The position numbers and the translations under genes were made by a program. From the NCBI RefSeq assembly GCF_038007465.1, contig NZ_JBBOXF010000001.1:4289001-4353000 (forward strand): a DNA stretch of 64,000 nucleotides, given 5' to 3'. Under the pieces are notes generated by a model. That model searched no databases, was not told where the DNA came from, and worked only from the letters and a program-made list of their open reading frames with translations. Below are positions 8,027-17,478 of this stretch, one piece after another. How positions within the stretch are numbered: position 1 is the first letter of the stretch; each line of letters starts with the position of its first letter. Source of the DNA: Sporosarcina sp. FSL K6-1508. Lineage in GTDB: Bacteria; Bacillota; Bacilli; Bacillales_A; Planococcaceae.

Positions 8027-8079
8027 GGATTCGATTTTGGAGATTGGATTGTGAGGTTGGGAATATGATTGTTGGTCAG

Positions 8080-8446
8080 GCTATATGAGCGGTCAATCAT
8101 GCTATTTGATCGGTCGACCTAGCTATATGAGCGGTCGTGCACGCTATTTGATCGGTCACACGGCTATATGAGCGGTCAATCACGCTATTCGATCGGTCAC
8201 ACGGCTATATGAGCGGTCAATCACGCTATTCGATCGGTCGCAGCTATATGAGCGGTCAATCACGCTATTCGATCGGTCGCAGCTATATGGGCGGTTGTTC
8301 ATGCTATTCGATCGGTCGACCTAGCTATATGAGCGGTCTTTCATGCTATTTAATCGGTCACACGGCTATATGAGCGGTCTTTCATGCTATTTGATCGGTC
8401 GACCTAGCTTTATGATCAGCCGACACGCTATATGGAAGATCACACA
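8080..8446. repeat. Array of sixteen alternating 15-mers between ftsZ and spoIIGA
   Basis: Eight consecutive two-part units of about 39-42 bp, then one degenerate unit. Each unit has GCTATATGAGCGGTC, a 6-nt link, GCTATTTGATCGGTC (T or C at the seventh base) and a 3-6-nt link. The two half-units differ consistently at GAGC versus GATC. Links fall into a few recurring types (AATCAC, TTTCAT, CACACG, GACCTA). The array has no start-to-stop reading frame of note and no recognisable hairpin arrangement. Confidence 0.95.
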
Positions 8447-8494
8447 TTTTTTATGATCTTTTGAGTAACTACCCCTATTCTAACCAAACATCAA

Positions 8495-8538
8495 AAAAGC
8501 TTTCCAGAAAGTGCAGTTGCACTTTCTGGAAAGCTTTT
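8495..8538. terminator. Strong terminator downstream of ftsZ
   Basis: A perfect 21-bp stem (AAAAGCTTTCCAGAAAGTGCA and its complement) with a 2-nt loop. The A and T ends let it act in either direction. It starts 13 nt after the ftsZ stop codon and separates ftsZ from the repeat array and the spoIIG operon. Confidence 0.93.
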
Positions 8539-8550
8539 GGCCATTCATTA

Positions 8551-9720
8551 TTATCGACGGCGATTACGTAAGAACGTAGGTATATCTAGCGCATCATCTT
8601 GCTGACCGCTTTGTGGCTGGCGGGTCGGTTCCGGTTGTTGGAACTGTGGCGCTTCCTCTCTGCGCTCTCGCGTCGGAGGCTGTTGAGCCGGTGGTTGCTG
8701 TTCACGTGTTTGTGAACGGCTTGCACCGAAGCCTGGGCTTCTTGCAGGACGTGCTGCGGTAAGCTGTTCTTCGCTGAACCCTGTTGCAATAACTGTTACG
8801 ATAATCTCATCCTTCAAATTATCGTTGATGACAGAACCGAAGATCATATTGACATCTTCATCTGATGCAGACGCAACGATGTCTGCAGCTTCTTGCACTT
8901 CGAATAGACTCAAGTTTGAACCGCCTGTAATATTCATAAGTACACCTTTAGCCCCGTCAATTGATGTTTCGAGCAAGGGACTAGAAATGGCTTTCTTCGC
9001 CGCTTCTGCAGCACGGTTTTCTCCCGTAGACATCCCGATTCCCATCAGAGCAGAACCTTTATTAGACATGATTGTCTTAACATCGGCAAAGTCCAAGTTG
9101 ATAAGTCCTGGAACAGCGATCAAATCTGAGATACCTTGAACCCCTTGACGCAGGACGTTATCTGCTTCACGGAATGCTTCTAGCATCGGCGTATTTTTAT
9201 CGACAATCTCAAGCAACTTATCATTTGGTATAACGATTAAAGTATCCACAGATTCTTTCATAGATGTAATGCCACCGATTGCCTGCGTCTGACGTTTACG
9301 GCCTTCAAACGTGAACGGCCTAGTAACGACACCGACAGTTAGAGCTCCAAGATCTTTCGCAATCTGCGCGATGACCGGGGCAGCTCCTGTACCTGTTCCG
9401 CCGCCCATACCTGCAGTTACAAATACCATATCGGATCCGCGCAATGCTTCTTCGATTTGCTCCCTGCTTTCTTCAGCAGCTTTTTTACCGACTTCAGGAT
9501 TCGCACCTGCTCCGAGTCCGCGCGTCAATTTACCGCCAATCTGTAATTTCACTTCAGCAGTTGACAGATTTAGTGCTTGTGCATCCGTATTCACTGCGAT
9601 AAATTCCACACCCTGCACACCATGTTCAATCATTCTATTTACAGCATTATTGCCGCCACCGCCAACACCAATTACTTTGATGACTGCTAGTGCGTCAACA
9701 TTTGTATCGAATTCCAGCAT
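8551..9720 (-). CDS. ftsZ: FtsZ, tubulin-like division GTPase
   Basis: 389 aa. The GTP-binding tubulin signature GGGTGTGAAP is near residue 105, with the synergy residues NLDFADVK in the second half of the GTPase fold. A Gln/Pro/Arg-rich linker spans residues about 318-372, and the conserved C-terminal peptide DDALDIPTFLRNRRR binds FtsA and SepF. It forms the Z-ring. The ATG at 9720 is preceded by AGGAGG. It follows ftsA with a 41-nt gap, and a strong terminator ends the transcript. Confidence 0.99.
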   Translation of the reverse strand: MLEFDTNVDALAVIKVIGVGGGGNNAVNRMIEHGVQGVEFIAVNTDAQALNLSTAEVKLQIGGKLTRGLGAGANPEVGKKAAEESREQIEEALRGSDMVFVTAGMGGGTGTGAAPVIAQIAKDLGALTVGVVTRPFTFEGRKRQTQAIGGITSMKESVDTLIVIPNDKLLEIVDKNTPMLEAFREADNVLRQGVQGISDLIAVPGLINLDFADVKTIMSNKGSALMGIGMSTGENRAAEAAKKAISSPLLETSIDGAKGVLMNITGGSNLSLFEVQEAADIVASASDEDVNMIFGSVINDNLKDEIIVTVIATGFSEEQLTAARPARSPGFGASRSQTREQQPPAQQPPTRERREEAPQFQQPEPTRQPQSGQQDDALDIPTFLRNRRR

Positions 9721-9761
9721 CTTCTCTCCTCCTAGTCCATTTCATACAATTATTCATTGAC

Positions 9762-11045
9762 TCATTCGAAGAAATTGTCAAAAACTTTCTTTGCTTTATC
9801 TAAAATACCAGGTTTCTTTTCTTTATTTCGGTCAACAGGCTTTTTCTTGTTGACTGAAACCGGCGTATGATTCTCAGAAGCCGACATTGTCGGTGAATCT
9901 GGCACATGTCCGAAATAGGTATCTTGCATATGAGCATAACGTATAAGTCCTACCGCCGTCGTATACATTGGTTCCCTTACCCCGATATATTCCGGTGTAT
10001 GGATACGGACTCTGGTTTTTAAGACATGTCTTGCTAGTTGAAGAAGACCATCCATTTTCGTTATACCACCGGTCAATACGACTCCGCCTGGCAGATCATG
10101 CACGCCCATGCGGTACAATTCTTCCAGTACGAGATCAAAAAGTTCTTCAAGCCGTACACCGATGATTTCCGATATGTATCGCTGGCTATATTGATCTTTT
10201 GAATCGGCACCGATGACAGGAACTTCAAACAACTCATCATCCGATGCATCGTCAGAGAAGGCATGTCCATACTGGTGCTTGATTTTTCTAGCCTGCTCAG
10301 TTGGGGTTTTCAAAATAATTGACAGATCTTTTGTAATGTGATCTCCACCCACAGGTATAACCGCTGTTGCCATGAATCGATTTTCACCAAAAATGGAAAC
10401 GGTTGTAGAACCTCCACCGATATCGATGTACGCGCTCCCATGATTTTTTTCATCATCCGTCAGGGCAAACGTTCCTGCCGCAAGCGGTTGTAAATAGATT
10501 TCTCGTATTACGAGGCCTGCTCGTTCCACGCAGCGCAATATATTATGAACTAGTGTTTTTGATGTTGTAATAAGTGTTCCGTCCATTTCAAGTCGGACAC
10601 CAATCATCCCGCGCGGATCCGTTATTTCATCATAATCATCTACAATGAATTGTTTCGGAATGATATTGACGATTTCCCGCTCAGGTGGAACAGACATAAC
10701 TTGTGCAGATTTCATGACCCGATCCAGGTCGTCGTCAGTAATTTCACGATTTTCCGAGTTAACTGCCACAACTCCTTTGACGTCTTGTAACAAAACGCCA
10801 TTTGCGGGAATGCCGAGAATAACTTCGCGGATTTGCATCCCTATCATCCTCTCGGCTTGATCTACCGCTTTTCGGATAGATTGGACAGTTGCATCAATAT
10901 CGATGATTGTCCCTTTCCGAATTCCAGCAGATTGAACATTGCCGACTCCGATAACGTGCAGGGATCCGCCATCCACTTCACCGATTAATACTTTAACCGA
11001 CGAAGAACCTATATCAAGTGATACATATAATTCTGATTGGCTCAA
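9762..11045 (-). CDS. ftsA: FtsA, actin-like membrane tether for FtsZ
   Basis: 427 aa. The actin-fold phosphate loops are LDIGSSSVKV near the N-terminus and AYIDIGGGSTTVS near residue 205, with a 1C domain between. A lysine-rich linker (residues 385-410) leads to a C-terminal amphipathic helix (ILDKAKKVFDNFFE), the membrane-targeting sequence. The start is TTG at 11045 with GGGAGG 9 nt upstream. It lies directly upstream of ftsZ. Confidence 0.98.
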   Translation of the reverse strand: MSQSELYVSLDIGSSSVKVLIGEVDGGSLHVIGVGNVQSAGIRKGTIIDIDATVQSIRKAVDQAERMIGMQIREVILGIPANGVLLQDVKGVVAVNSENREITDDDLDRVMKSAQVMSVPPEREIVNIIPKQFIVDDYDEITDPRGMIGVRLEMDGTLITTSKTLVHNILRCVERAGLVIREIYLQPLAAGTFALTDDEKNHGSAYIDIGGGSTTVSIFGENRFMATAVIPVGGDHITKDLSIILKTPTEQARKIKHQYGHAFSDDASDDELFEVPVIGADSKDQYSQRYISEIIGVRLEELFDLVLEELYRMGVHDLPGGVVLTGGITKMDGLLQLARHVLKTRVRIHTPEYIGVREPMYTTAVGLIRYAHMQDTYFGHVPDSPTMSASENHTPVSVNKKKPVDRNKEKKPGILDKAKKVFDNFFE

Positions 11046-11142
11046 TTACTGGCACCTCCCATATCAACTCTTAACTCCCATTCTATTGTATTGCGAGCGT
11101 ATTGTCTAAATATTTTCGACATCTCTTATTCAAACCCTTTCA

Positions 11143-11511
11143 TTAAGGTGCATTTGTATTTGAAACTTTTCCCCGCTCTGTCCATTTCACGAGCAGAATT
11201 CTTCTAATAACTGCGATATTCTGGAATAATCTAACACCGAATGCAAAAATTGCGGCGAGATATAAATCGACTCCCAGATGCACCCCTAGGAACGCCAGAA
11301 TGGCCGCCAGTGCTATGTTAAAGAAGAATCCGGATATAAACACCTTATCATCGTAGACTTGCTGTAAATAAGCCCTGATGCCCCCGAATAATGTGTCAAG
11401 AGCAGCTAGCACGGCAATCGATAAGTAATTATCATATATTTGCGGAATTTGAATATCCGATAATAGACCAAGCGATATCCCGAGTATAAGCCCAAGTAAA
11501 GGTAACCACAT
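11143..11511 (-). CDS. sbp: Small basic protein Sbp (DUF1290 membrane protein)
   Basis: 122 aa with four hydrophobic segments (about residues 3-22, 28-45, 60-80 and 82-105) and a basic C-terminal tail. The position between ylxX and ftsA is where B. subtilis has sbp. The role is unknown; its long-standing linkage to ylxW/ylxX and ftsA suggests an envelope or division connection. The ATG has AAAGGGG upstream and lies 3 nt from the ylxX stop, indicating tight coupling. Confidence 0.88.
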   Translation of the reverse strand: MWLPLLGLILGISLGLLSDIQIPQIYDNYLSIAVLAALDTLFGGIRAYLQQVYDDKVFISGFFFNIALAAILAFLGVHLGVDLYLAAIFAFGVRLFQNIAVIRRILLVKWTERGKVSNTNAP

Positions 11512-11514
11512 AAG

Positions 11515-12234
11515 TCATTCCCCTTTCGGCAATTCCTCTAAAAATTGATTTTCAAACTTTTCGGGATAGCCGCGGACTTCCACTGCCATCTCCGGCTTCC
11601 CGACTTCGAGGATTAAATCGTCTAGATAAAAATCATCATGGATTGTCGATGCTGCTAAATAATTGTACAATTTTTCACTATCCTCGAGGGTCGGAGAAAT
11701 TATTTTCATGGAGAAAGGTGGCGTTGAAACATTTAATCCATTTACTGTTGTCATCCCATTAATATCCCTGATGGAACTCAATACCGTATATCGCTTGCCA
11801 TCAATTTCTAGAATAAGCCCCTTAAAGCGGTTCAAATCATTGACAAAGCGCGTCAGAAGATCTGGAGATATCCCGGTTATCGGCAAGCCAAATGCCACAC
11901 TTTCAGCTGACGGTCGAACTTTAATAATGATACCTGGTCCTTCAACATCCGTAACGCCAGCTTGGCGATAGAGCTTGTCCACCGTTTGGGTCAGGGCCTT
12001 CCCAGTGTTTTTATTATTTAATGATTTGTATGTAAGTATGGTCTTGTCCAACTCACGAATTTCAGAAAGCAATTCAGAGTGAAATTGCTTTTCCGTTGCC
12101 AAATCTTGGCGGATTGCCCAGATGTCTCGCGTATCTCGTTCCGCGGGGTTTTTCATCGAATTGTATTGGACGGCTGTCATAAACCCGACAAGGAGTAAAA
12201 TTAATGTAAATCTCCAGTGTATTGTTTTTTTCAT
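11515..12234 (-). CDS. ylxX: YlxX, DUF881 membrane-anchored protein
   Basis: 239 aa. One N-terminal hydrophobic segment (FTLILLLVGFMTAVQY) is followed by a coiled-coil stretch (residues about 45-75). The DUF881 domain includes VEGPGIIIKVRPSAES and a second conserved GKRYTVLSSIRDINGM segment. DUF881 proteins occur in pairs in division operons of Firmicutes and have no assigned activity. The paralogue ylxW lies immediately upstream. Confidence 0.88.
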   Translation of the reverse strand: MKKTIHWRFTLILLLVGFMTAVQYNSMKNPAERDTRDIWAIRQDLATEKQFHSELLSEIRELDKTILTYKSLNNKNTGKALTQTVDKLYRQAGVTDVEGPGIIIKVRPSAESVAFGLPITGISPDLLTRFVNDLNRFKGLILEIDGKRYTVLSSIRDINGMTTVNGLNVSTPPFSMKIISPTLEDSEKLYNYLAASTIHDDFYLDDLILEVGKPEMAVEVRGYPEKFENQFLEELPKGE

Positions 12235-12258
12235 CCGTCCAACCTCCCGCCCTATTAT

Positions 12259-12981
12259 TCAACTTTCATTCCGCAAAGCTAATAATTGTATATCTTTTGA
12301 TTGTTCCGTAGTGACCACAATATTATCTCGAATTAGGCTATCAATCACACCGCCTTTTAAATACAATGCCGAAGAAAGTACGTCCATATCACCAATCGCC
12401 TCTATAACGAACGGCGCAGGAAATGTTCTTCCATCAATCGTAATAACAGGGCCTGTGCATTTGATATAAGAGTTTGATGTGATTCTTTGTCCATTTATCG
12501 CTAATCCTTGTGCTCCGGAAATCCTTAATTCATTGACGACTCGAAGTATATGACTTTCATGAACAATATAATCATTCGGGTTCTGTTCAATGGGATCATA
12601 ATCGGCATCTTTTAAGGTAACCTTAACACCTTGTCCAATAGCAGGGATTACACCAAGCAGCAAGCGGAGATTTTTTGCCTCTTCAACAAGTCCGGCATGA
12701 TCTTTTTCTCCTGCAGAGAAAGATCGTTCATACTCACGTATCTCTTCCTGCTTGGCGGCGATTTCATCAGTCAATTCCTTATTCCGTTCCTGCTGACTTA
12801 TTAAGCCTTCCCGGTAATCCTCTTCCTTGATGAATGCAAGAGATTGTGTATTATCGGGATCCTGATTTATGCCAAGAGTTCGATATGAAAACGCAAGGAT
12901 GAAGCCAAGTACAAGAAAAACGACAGAAAAAAGAATGCTTCTCCCCCTTTTTTTGTATTCATCATTCACCTTCTTCGCCAA
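12259..12981 (-). CDS. ylxW: YlxW, DUF881 membrane-anchored protein
   Basis: 240 aa. The N-terminal membrane segment is SILFSVVFLVLGFILAFSY, a coiled coil spans about residues 50-95, and the DUF881 domain follows (GQGVKVTLKDADYD, then ELRISGAQGLAINGQRI). It is a paralogue of the next gene, ylxX. The start is TTG at 12981 with AGGAGG 9 nt upstream. The gene overlaps the end of divIB by 20 nt. Confidence 0.88.
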   Translation of the reverse strand: MAKKVNDEYKKRGRSILFSVVFLVLGFILAFSYRTLGINQDPDNTQSLAFIKEEDYREGLISQQERNKELTDEIAAKQEEIREYERSFSAGEKDHAGLVEEAKNLRLLLGVIPAIGQGVKVTLKDADYDPIEQNPNDYIVHESHILRVVNELRISGAQGLAINGQRITSNSYIKCTGPVITIDGRTFPAPFVIEAIGDMDVLSSALYLKGGVIDSLIRDNIVVTTEQSKDIQLLALRNES

Positions 12982-13750
12982 TCGGATCTTCCTCCTCTAT
13001 TCCCCCGTATACTTTACTAAAAGGAGTGAAAAATGCGCCGACCTCCATGTCAATTACACCTTTTTCATTGCCGTTCAATTGTGCGGTAATATCCGGATAA
13101 TACGTCATATTTTCTGCAAACGTTGAAATGAATGCACGAACCTCGTACCCATCATCCATATAGACTGTTATACTATCCGAATCATCTTCTTCGCCCATCA
13201 CAATGATTTCTGATATCAAGTGATAAACGCTTTCGTCCAATTTTAGGAGCTGTTTTGTTATTCGCTTCCGCGTGTCTGGATTTTTAAAATTATTTAAAAC
13301 GGGAGATTCTGCCTCAGGCGACAACATTGTGGTCGGGAACATTTCTCCACTTTCTAACAGCAAACTATACTGGCCGCCGTCTTCAAGATAGGCAACCGTC
13401 TTCCATTCAGTAATCTCGATTTCAATATCCCTGAACCATTTCCGTGATACGGACACTTTTTTTACACCTTCAATTTTCCCCAGTGATTCTTCGATGTCTT
13501 CAGTACTAAAACTCCAAAGAGAGTTGTCCACCGTTAAACCACTCTGTTCTTCGTAAAATGCCGGCTCATGGAGGACCGCACCGCTGACTTTAATCGCCTC
13601 AAGTTTGCTAAGCGGTGATTGAAAATAAAGGATTGCCAGGAGCGCAATAACGAACACAGTCAACATGAATAGGAATTTTTTATTTGTCTTCCTGCGGCGT
13701 CTTTCCCGCATGGATGGAATTCGTTCTTCAATATCAATGACTTTGTCCAT
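12962..13750 (-). CDS. divIB: DivIB/FtsQ, bitopic divisome protein
   Basis: 262 aa. A basic cytoplasmic N-terminus (RERRRRKTNKK) leads to one membrane segment (FLFMLTVFVIALLAILYF), then the POTRA domain (LSKLEAIKVSGAVLHEPAFY) and a beta domain with an acidic C-terminal tail. It forms the FtsQLB-type complex that regulates septal synthesis with FtsL and PBP2B. The ATG at 13750 has AAGGAGGGG upstream; a longer reading frame from 13786 overlaps spoVE and lacks such a site. Confidence 0.94.
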   Translation of the reverse strand: MDKVIDIEERIPSMRERRRRKTNKKFLFMLTVFVIALLAILYFQSPLSKLEAIKVSGAVLHEPAFYEEQSGLTVDNSLWSFSTEDIEESLGKIEGVKKVSVSRKWFRDIEIEITEWKTVAYLEDGGQYSLLLESGEMFPTTMLSPEAESPVLNNFKNPDTRKRITKQLLKLDESVYHLISEIIVMGEEDDSDSITVYMDDGYEVRAFISTFAENMTYYPDITAQLNGNEKGVIDMEVGAFFTPFSKVYGGIEEEDPIGEEGE

Positions 13751-13766
13751 TTTGGCCCCTCCTTTA

Positions 13767-14858
13767 TCAATTCGATTTTCTGCCAACTGTAAAATGCATA
13801 ATGGTTCCAGCCGCTATCCAAGTCGTCATCAGCGATGAGCCACCATAACTTATAAACGGCAACGTGACACCCGTTACAGGTAAGAGCCCTGATACGACGC
13901 CAACATTTAAGAAGGTTTGAAAGATAATCATCGAACCCATTCCTGCAACCATCAAAAATGCATAGCGCCCTTTCGTTCTAATGGCAATTCCGAAAGTAGA
14001 TGCCAATAGAACGACAAATAGCAACAAGACTAAAGTTGCCCCGATGAATCCCGATTCTTCCGCGATAATCGAAAAAATAAAATCATTTTGCGGTTCAGGC
14101 AAATAGAGATATTTCTGGCGGCTATTCCCGTAACCATGGCCGACCAACCCTCCCGGCGCAATTGCAAACAAAGACTGAATCCCCTGAAAGCCTTTTCCAA
14201 GCGGGTCACTCCATGGATCGATATACGTTTTGATACGATCCAGTCGGTATGGTGCCGCGGCAATAAGTGCAACAAATGCACCGATTCCAGCAAACCCCAG
14301 AAATGCGAAAAACTTTAGTGGATATCCGGCGATGAACAGAATAATGAATGCCGAGACAATCATAATAACAGCTGAACCTAGATCAGGTTGCAACATGATT
14401 AGAGCGGCAGGCAAGAGAATCAATCCGAAATGGCTAAATCGAAAAATACCTTTTCCATGAACATTGTCCAAACTGCATGCCAATTTCCCAATCAGTGCGA
14501 CTTTGACGAACTCAGCCGGTTGAATACTGAAAGGGCCAAGTGCAATCCAGCTTTGAGACCCGTTCCTCACTGCACCGATTCCCGGAATAAGGACAGCAAC
14601 GAGTAACAGAATTGTCAACCAATAGATAAACGTCCAAGTTTTTGTGGCCGATGTCAGTGGGCTTTTCATAATAACAAGTGCAATGCCGATTGACACTGCC
14701 ATGTAAATTCCTTGTTTTACGATGAATGGCGAGGATTCCGCATAATGGACAGCTCCCCAATACGAACCGGCGGAATGGACAAAAGCCAATCCGATGAACG
14801 ACAGCGCCACGGCAGAAACAATAAATGACGTTTTCAACTTAGCTTCCAGTGAACGCAT
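13767..14858 (-). CDS. spoVE: SEDS glycosyltransferase, SpoVE/FtsW type
   Basis: About 363 aa, with ten or so membrane segments. SEDS signatures include the ARNGSQSWI-like segment (VRNGSQSWIALGPFSIQPAE), the essential glutamate/aspartate loops, and the closing GVTLPFISYGGSSL. SEDS proteins polymerise lipid II with a partner class B PBP. The position, between murD and divIB, is that of spoVE in B. subtilis; a second SEDS gene (ftsW, 59400) is elsewhere in the window, so this copy probably serves the spore cortex with SpoVD. The start is uncertain: ATG at 14858, or TTG at 14837, which has GGAAG 5 nt upstream. Confidence 0.85.
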   Translation of the reverse strand: MRSLEAKLKTSFIVSAVALSFIGLAFVHSAGSYWGAVHYAESSPFIVKQGIYMAVSIGIALVIMKSPLTSATKTWTFIYWLTILLLVAVLIPGIGAVRNGSQSWIALGPFSIQPAEFVKVALIGKLACSLDNVHGKGIFRFSHFGLILLPAALIMLQPDLGSAVIMIVSAFIILFIAGYPLKFFAFLGFAGIGAFVALIAAAPYRLDRIKTYIDPWSDPLGKGFQGIQSLFAIAPGGLVGHGYGNSRQKYLYLPEPQNDFIFSIIAEESGFIGATLVLLLFVVLLASTFGIAIRTKGRYAFLMVAGMGSMIIFQTFLNVGVVSGLLPVTGVTLPFISYGGSSLMTTWIAAGTIMHFTVGRKSN

Positions 14859-14914
14859 CCTTCCGCAAATTTGCTGAATCAACTAAATGACTATTTATAT
14901 ATTGAAATAAAGAA

Positions 14915-15005
14915 TTTCATTGAATTTGTTGCGGCGCTAGGGGATACCTCCCGCCCTAAGCCACGCGGCAGTAGCTGTCACTACAAACTGAACAATCTCT
15001 AGGAG
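14915..15005. repeat. Fragment of dispersed intergenic repeats between murD and spoVE
   Basis: Contains AAAGAATTTCATTGAATTTG-TTGCGGCGCTAGGGGATACC, related to the ends of the MITE-like element at 49 kb. It then has GGCAGTAGCTG and ACTGAACAATCTCTAGGAG, related to the repeat at 31.6 kb. It splits an otherwise tight murD-spoVE pair by about 140 bp, in the place where murG/murB might have been lost. Confidence 0.65.
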
Positions 15006-15025
15006 CTAAAGATTCCTATTAACTC

Positions 15026-16375
15026 TTATAACTCCATAACCGCTTCTATAAACAGATCGCCTCTGGTTTCAAAACTTGGGTACTGATCCCAGCTAGCACA
15101 AGCGGGTGAAAGCAGAATGATATCTCCAGAGGAACTAAGCGGATAGGCTTTTCGCACAGCATCCTTCACATCCACAGCCATCGTAATAGTGTCGACACCA
15201 CATGAAGCTGCAAATTCCCTGAACTTCTCGGCCGTCTCCCCGACAGCAATAACCACTTTTACATTTTTCATATAAGGCGCTAACTCTTCAAATGAATGTC
15301 CCCTGTCCAATCCTCCAGCGATAAGGATAGTCGGCGCGTCGAACGCGGCTAATGCGCTTTTGGTGGCCAGCGTATTTGTCGCTTTTGAATCATTGTAAAA
15401 CTTACGGCCTTTTAACTCCTTAACAAATTGCATCCGATGACGGACACCGGTAAAGGAACTTAAGACATTCTCGATTGCTTTTTTGTCACACCCTAAAAGG
15501 ATTGCAGCCGCAGTCGCAGCAAGAATATTTTCAAGATTATGTTGCCCTGGTAACTTGATGACGGACCGCAGTACATAAGGTTCCCCATTCCAGTATATTT
15601 GCTCATCATCCGCCGATATACCTTGTTCCTTCATTCCCATCAAAGAAAAAGGAACTTTCACAGCAGACGAACGTGTTGCATACTTACGCAGGTCCGGCTG
15701 ATCATTATTGTATATAAAGAAGTCTTCCTCGGTTTGATTTCTTGAAATATTGTATTTTGCTGCCGCATAGGCCTCAGACGTACCGTGATAATCAAGATGT
15801 GAATCATATAAATTCGTCCAAATCGCAATTTTAGGTCGGAAAGTTTCCGTGCCCATCAGCTGGAATGACGACGCCTCAAGAACAATGATATTATCTTTTG
15901 TCGCTTTTTCGGCAACTGTACAAGAGACCGTTCCAATGTTACCTGCGATGAGCGGCTGTTTACCGCCGATATTAAGCATATGGTATAGCAAAGTTGTCGT
16001 TGTCGTTTTACCATTCGATCCTGTAATCCCGACAATCGGTGCTTCGCTTATCCTTGAAGCAAGTTCCATTTCCGTCCATACCGGGATCCCTTTACGAATT
16101 GCTTCTTCAACAACCGTATTGTTGTAAGGGATTCCGGGATTTTTAACAACAATGTCATAATCTTCATCCAGAATGTCAGGAGGATGACCTCCACATATTA
16201 CACGGATACCTTCCGAGAGTAGCTCTGCCGCCTCTGCATTACCCTCTTCCGGTGACGCATCATTGACTGTCACAAGCGCTCCAGCAGTATGTAAAAGCTT
16301 TGTCGCTGCATAGCCACTTTTAGCAAGACCAAGGATAAGGATTTTCATTCCATTAAACTGATTTGCATCCTTCAC
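15026..16375 (-). CDS. murD: UDP-N-acetylmuramoyl-L-alanine--D-glutamate ligase
   Basis: 449 aa Mur ligase adding D-Glu to UDP-MurNAc-L-Ala in the cytoplasm. An N-terminal Rossmann-type segment (KILILGLAKSGYAATKLL) is followed by the ATP-binding loop GITGSNGKTTTT near residue 115, the central-domain ATNTLATKSAL segment, and a C-terminal domain with AGGLDRGHSFEEL. The start is GTG at 16375, immediately after the mraY stop, with GGAGG 8 nt upstream. Confidence 0.97.
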   Translation of the reverse strand: MKDANQFNGMKILILGLAKSGYAATKLLHTAGALVTVNDASPEEGNAEAAELLSEGIRVICGGHPPDILDEDYDIVVKNPGIPYNNTVVEEAIRKGIPVWTEMELASRISEAPIVGITGSNGKTTTTTLLYHMLNIGGKQPLIAGNIGTVSCTVAEKATKDNIIVLEASSFQLMGTETFRPKIAIWTNLYDSHLDYHGTSEAYAAAKYNISRNQTEEDFFIYNNDQPDLRKYATRSSAVKVPFSLMGMKEQGISADDEQIYWNGEPYVLRSVIKLPGQHNLENILAATAAAILLGCDKKAIENVLSSFTGVRHRMQFVKELKGRKFYNDSKATNTLATKSALAAFDAPTILIAGGLDRGHSFEELAPYMKNVKVVIAVGETAEKFREFAASCGVDTITMAVDVKDAVRKAYPLSSSGDIILLSPACASWDQYPSFETRGDLFIEAVMEL

Positions 16376-17347
16376 TTACATCACCTCCAGCAAGACAGGG
16401 AGAATTGCCGCAAGGAAAGCGACTCCCCAAAAAACAATTACGATTTTCCATTCAGACCAACCCGATAATTCAAAATGATGATGAATCGGACTCATCTTAA
16501 ACACCCGTTTACCTGTCGTTTTAAAACTGATAACCTGAATAATAACGGAAAGCGTTTCAATGACGTAGACGATCCCGATGATAACAAGAAGGAATTCCTG
16601 TTTTATTAATACCGACATCATTGCAAGTGCTCCGCCTAGTGCCAGAGATCCCGTATCACCCATAAATACTTTGGCCGGCTTGACATTGAATACTAGGAAA
16701 CCGAGCATCGCACCTGTCACAACAAATGCAAAGACCGCAATATCATGCTGCCCGTATATAAGAGCGTGAACGCCAAACGCTGCAAAAGCGATAGATGATG
16801 TCCCAGCTACAAGTCCATCCAATCCGTCTGATAAATTCACGGCATTGGAGAATCCTACAAGCCAGAATACAAGAAATGCTACGTAGAATACGCCCAGTTC
16901 AATGTTAAAGTCGGTGAATGGAATTTGTACAGCAGTATCGAATGGCCCCAGCTTCAAAAGGAAGAATGCAGCAACTGCAACGATAATTTGACCGATCAGC
17001 TTCTGAATGGAAGTAAGCCCAAGATTTCTTTTCAAGACCACGATTATGAAATCATCCAGAAAACCAATAACGCCAAAACCTACAAGGACGAGCAACAAGA
17101 CAATCGTCTGTGTCGTCAGTACGCCATATATGTATGATAGGGCGAGCGTCGAAATGATAATTGAACCGATGAAAATAAGCCCGCCCATCGTAGGTGTGCC
17201 CGCCTTTTTCTGATGAGTTTGGGGACCTTCCTCCCGGATGCTCTGCCCAAACTTCAATCTCCTAAGAGCCGGGATGATAACAAATCCCAATAATGTTGAA
17301 ATGATAAACGCAACGGCAATAGCCGTCAATGTCGTGACAAGTGTCAT
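16376..17347 (-). CDS. mraY: Phospho-MurNAc-pentapeptide transferase
   Basis: 323 aa polytopic membrane enzyme making lipid I from UDP-MurNAc-pentapeptide and undecaprenyl phosphate. Conserved loops are visible: GTPTMGGLIF near residue 52, the FLDDFIIV motif, NAVNLSDGLDGL (catalytic Asp region), and SPIHHHFEL near the C-terminus. The gene upstream in most Bacillus clusters, murE, is missing; here spoVD lies directly upstream after about 146 bp. Confidence 0.97.
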   Translation of the reverse strand: MTLVTTLTAIAVAFIISTLLGFVIIPALRRLKFGQSIREEGPQTHQKKAGTPTMGGLIFIGSIIISTLALSYIYGVLTTQTIVLLLVLVGFGVIGFLDDFIIVVLKRNLGLTSIQKLIGQIIVAVAAFFLLKLGPFDTAVQIPFTDFNIELGVFYVAFLVFWLVGFSNAVNLSDGLDGLVAGTSSIAFAAFGVHALIYGQHDIAVFAFVVTGAMLGFLVFNVKPAKVFMGDTGSLALGGALAMMSVLIKQEFLLVIIGIVYVIETLSVIIQVISFKTTGKRVFKMSPIHHHFELSGWSEWKIVIVFWGVAFLAAILPVLLEVM

Positions 17348-17436
17348 GATTTTTTCTCCTTCTAACTTCTGAAACAGTATGTTTATATGGCTGCTTCAGA
17401 CTTTGCATTTAAGTTATATAGTGTTCGAAAGGTAGT

Positions 17437-17478
17437 ACAAAAAATCCTGGCCGTCTAAGTGCAAGCCCGGACTTTTTG
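17437..17478 (-). terminator. Imperfect terminator-like hairpin after spoVD
   Basis: On the minus strand AAAAAGTCCGGGC, an 11-12-nt loop, and GGCCAGGATTTTTT. The stem has mismatches. It sits between spoVD and mraY, at the site where murE is usually found, and could partly separate the two. Confidence 0.45.

Noticed and set aside
8080..8446. CRISPR array
   Set aside because: The units are nearly contiguous 15-mers with 3-6-nt links that themselves recur. There are no unique spacers of 25-40 bp and no cas genes.
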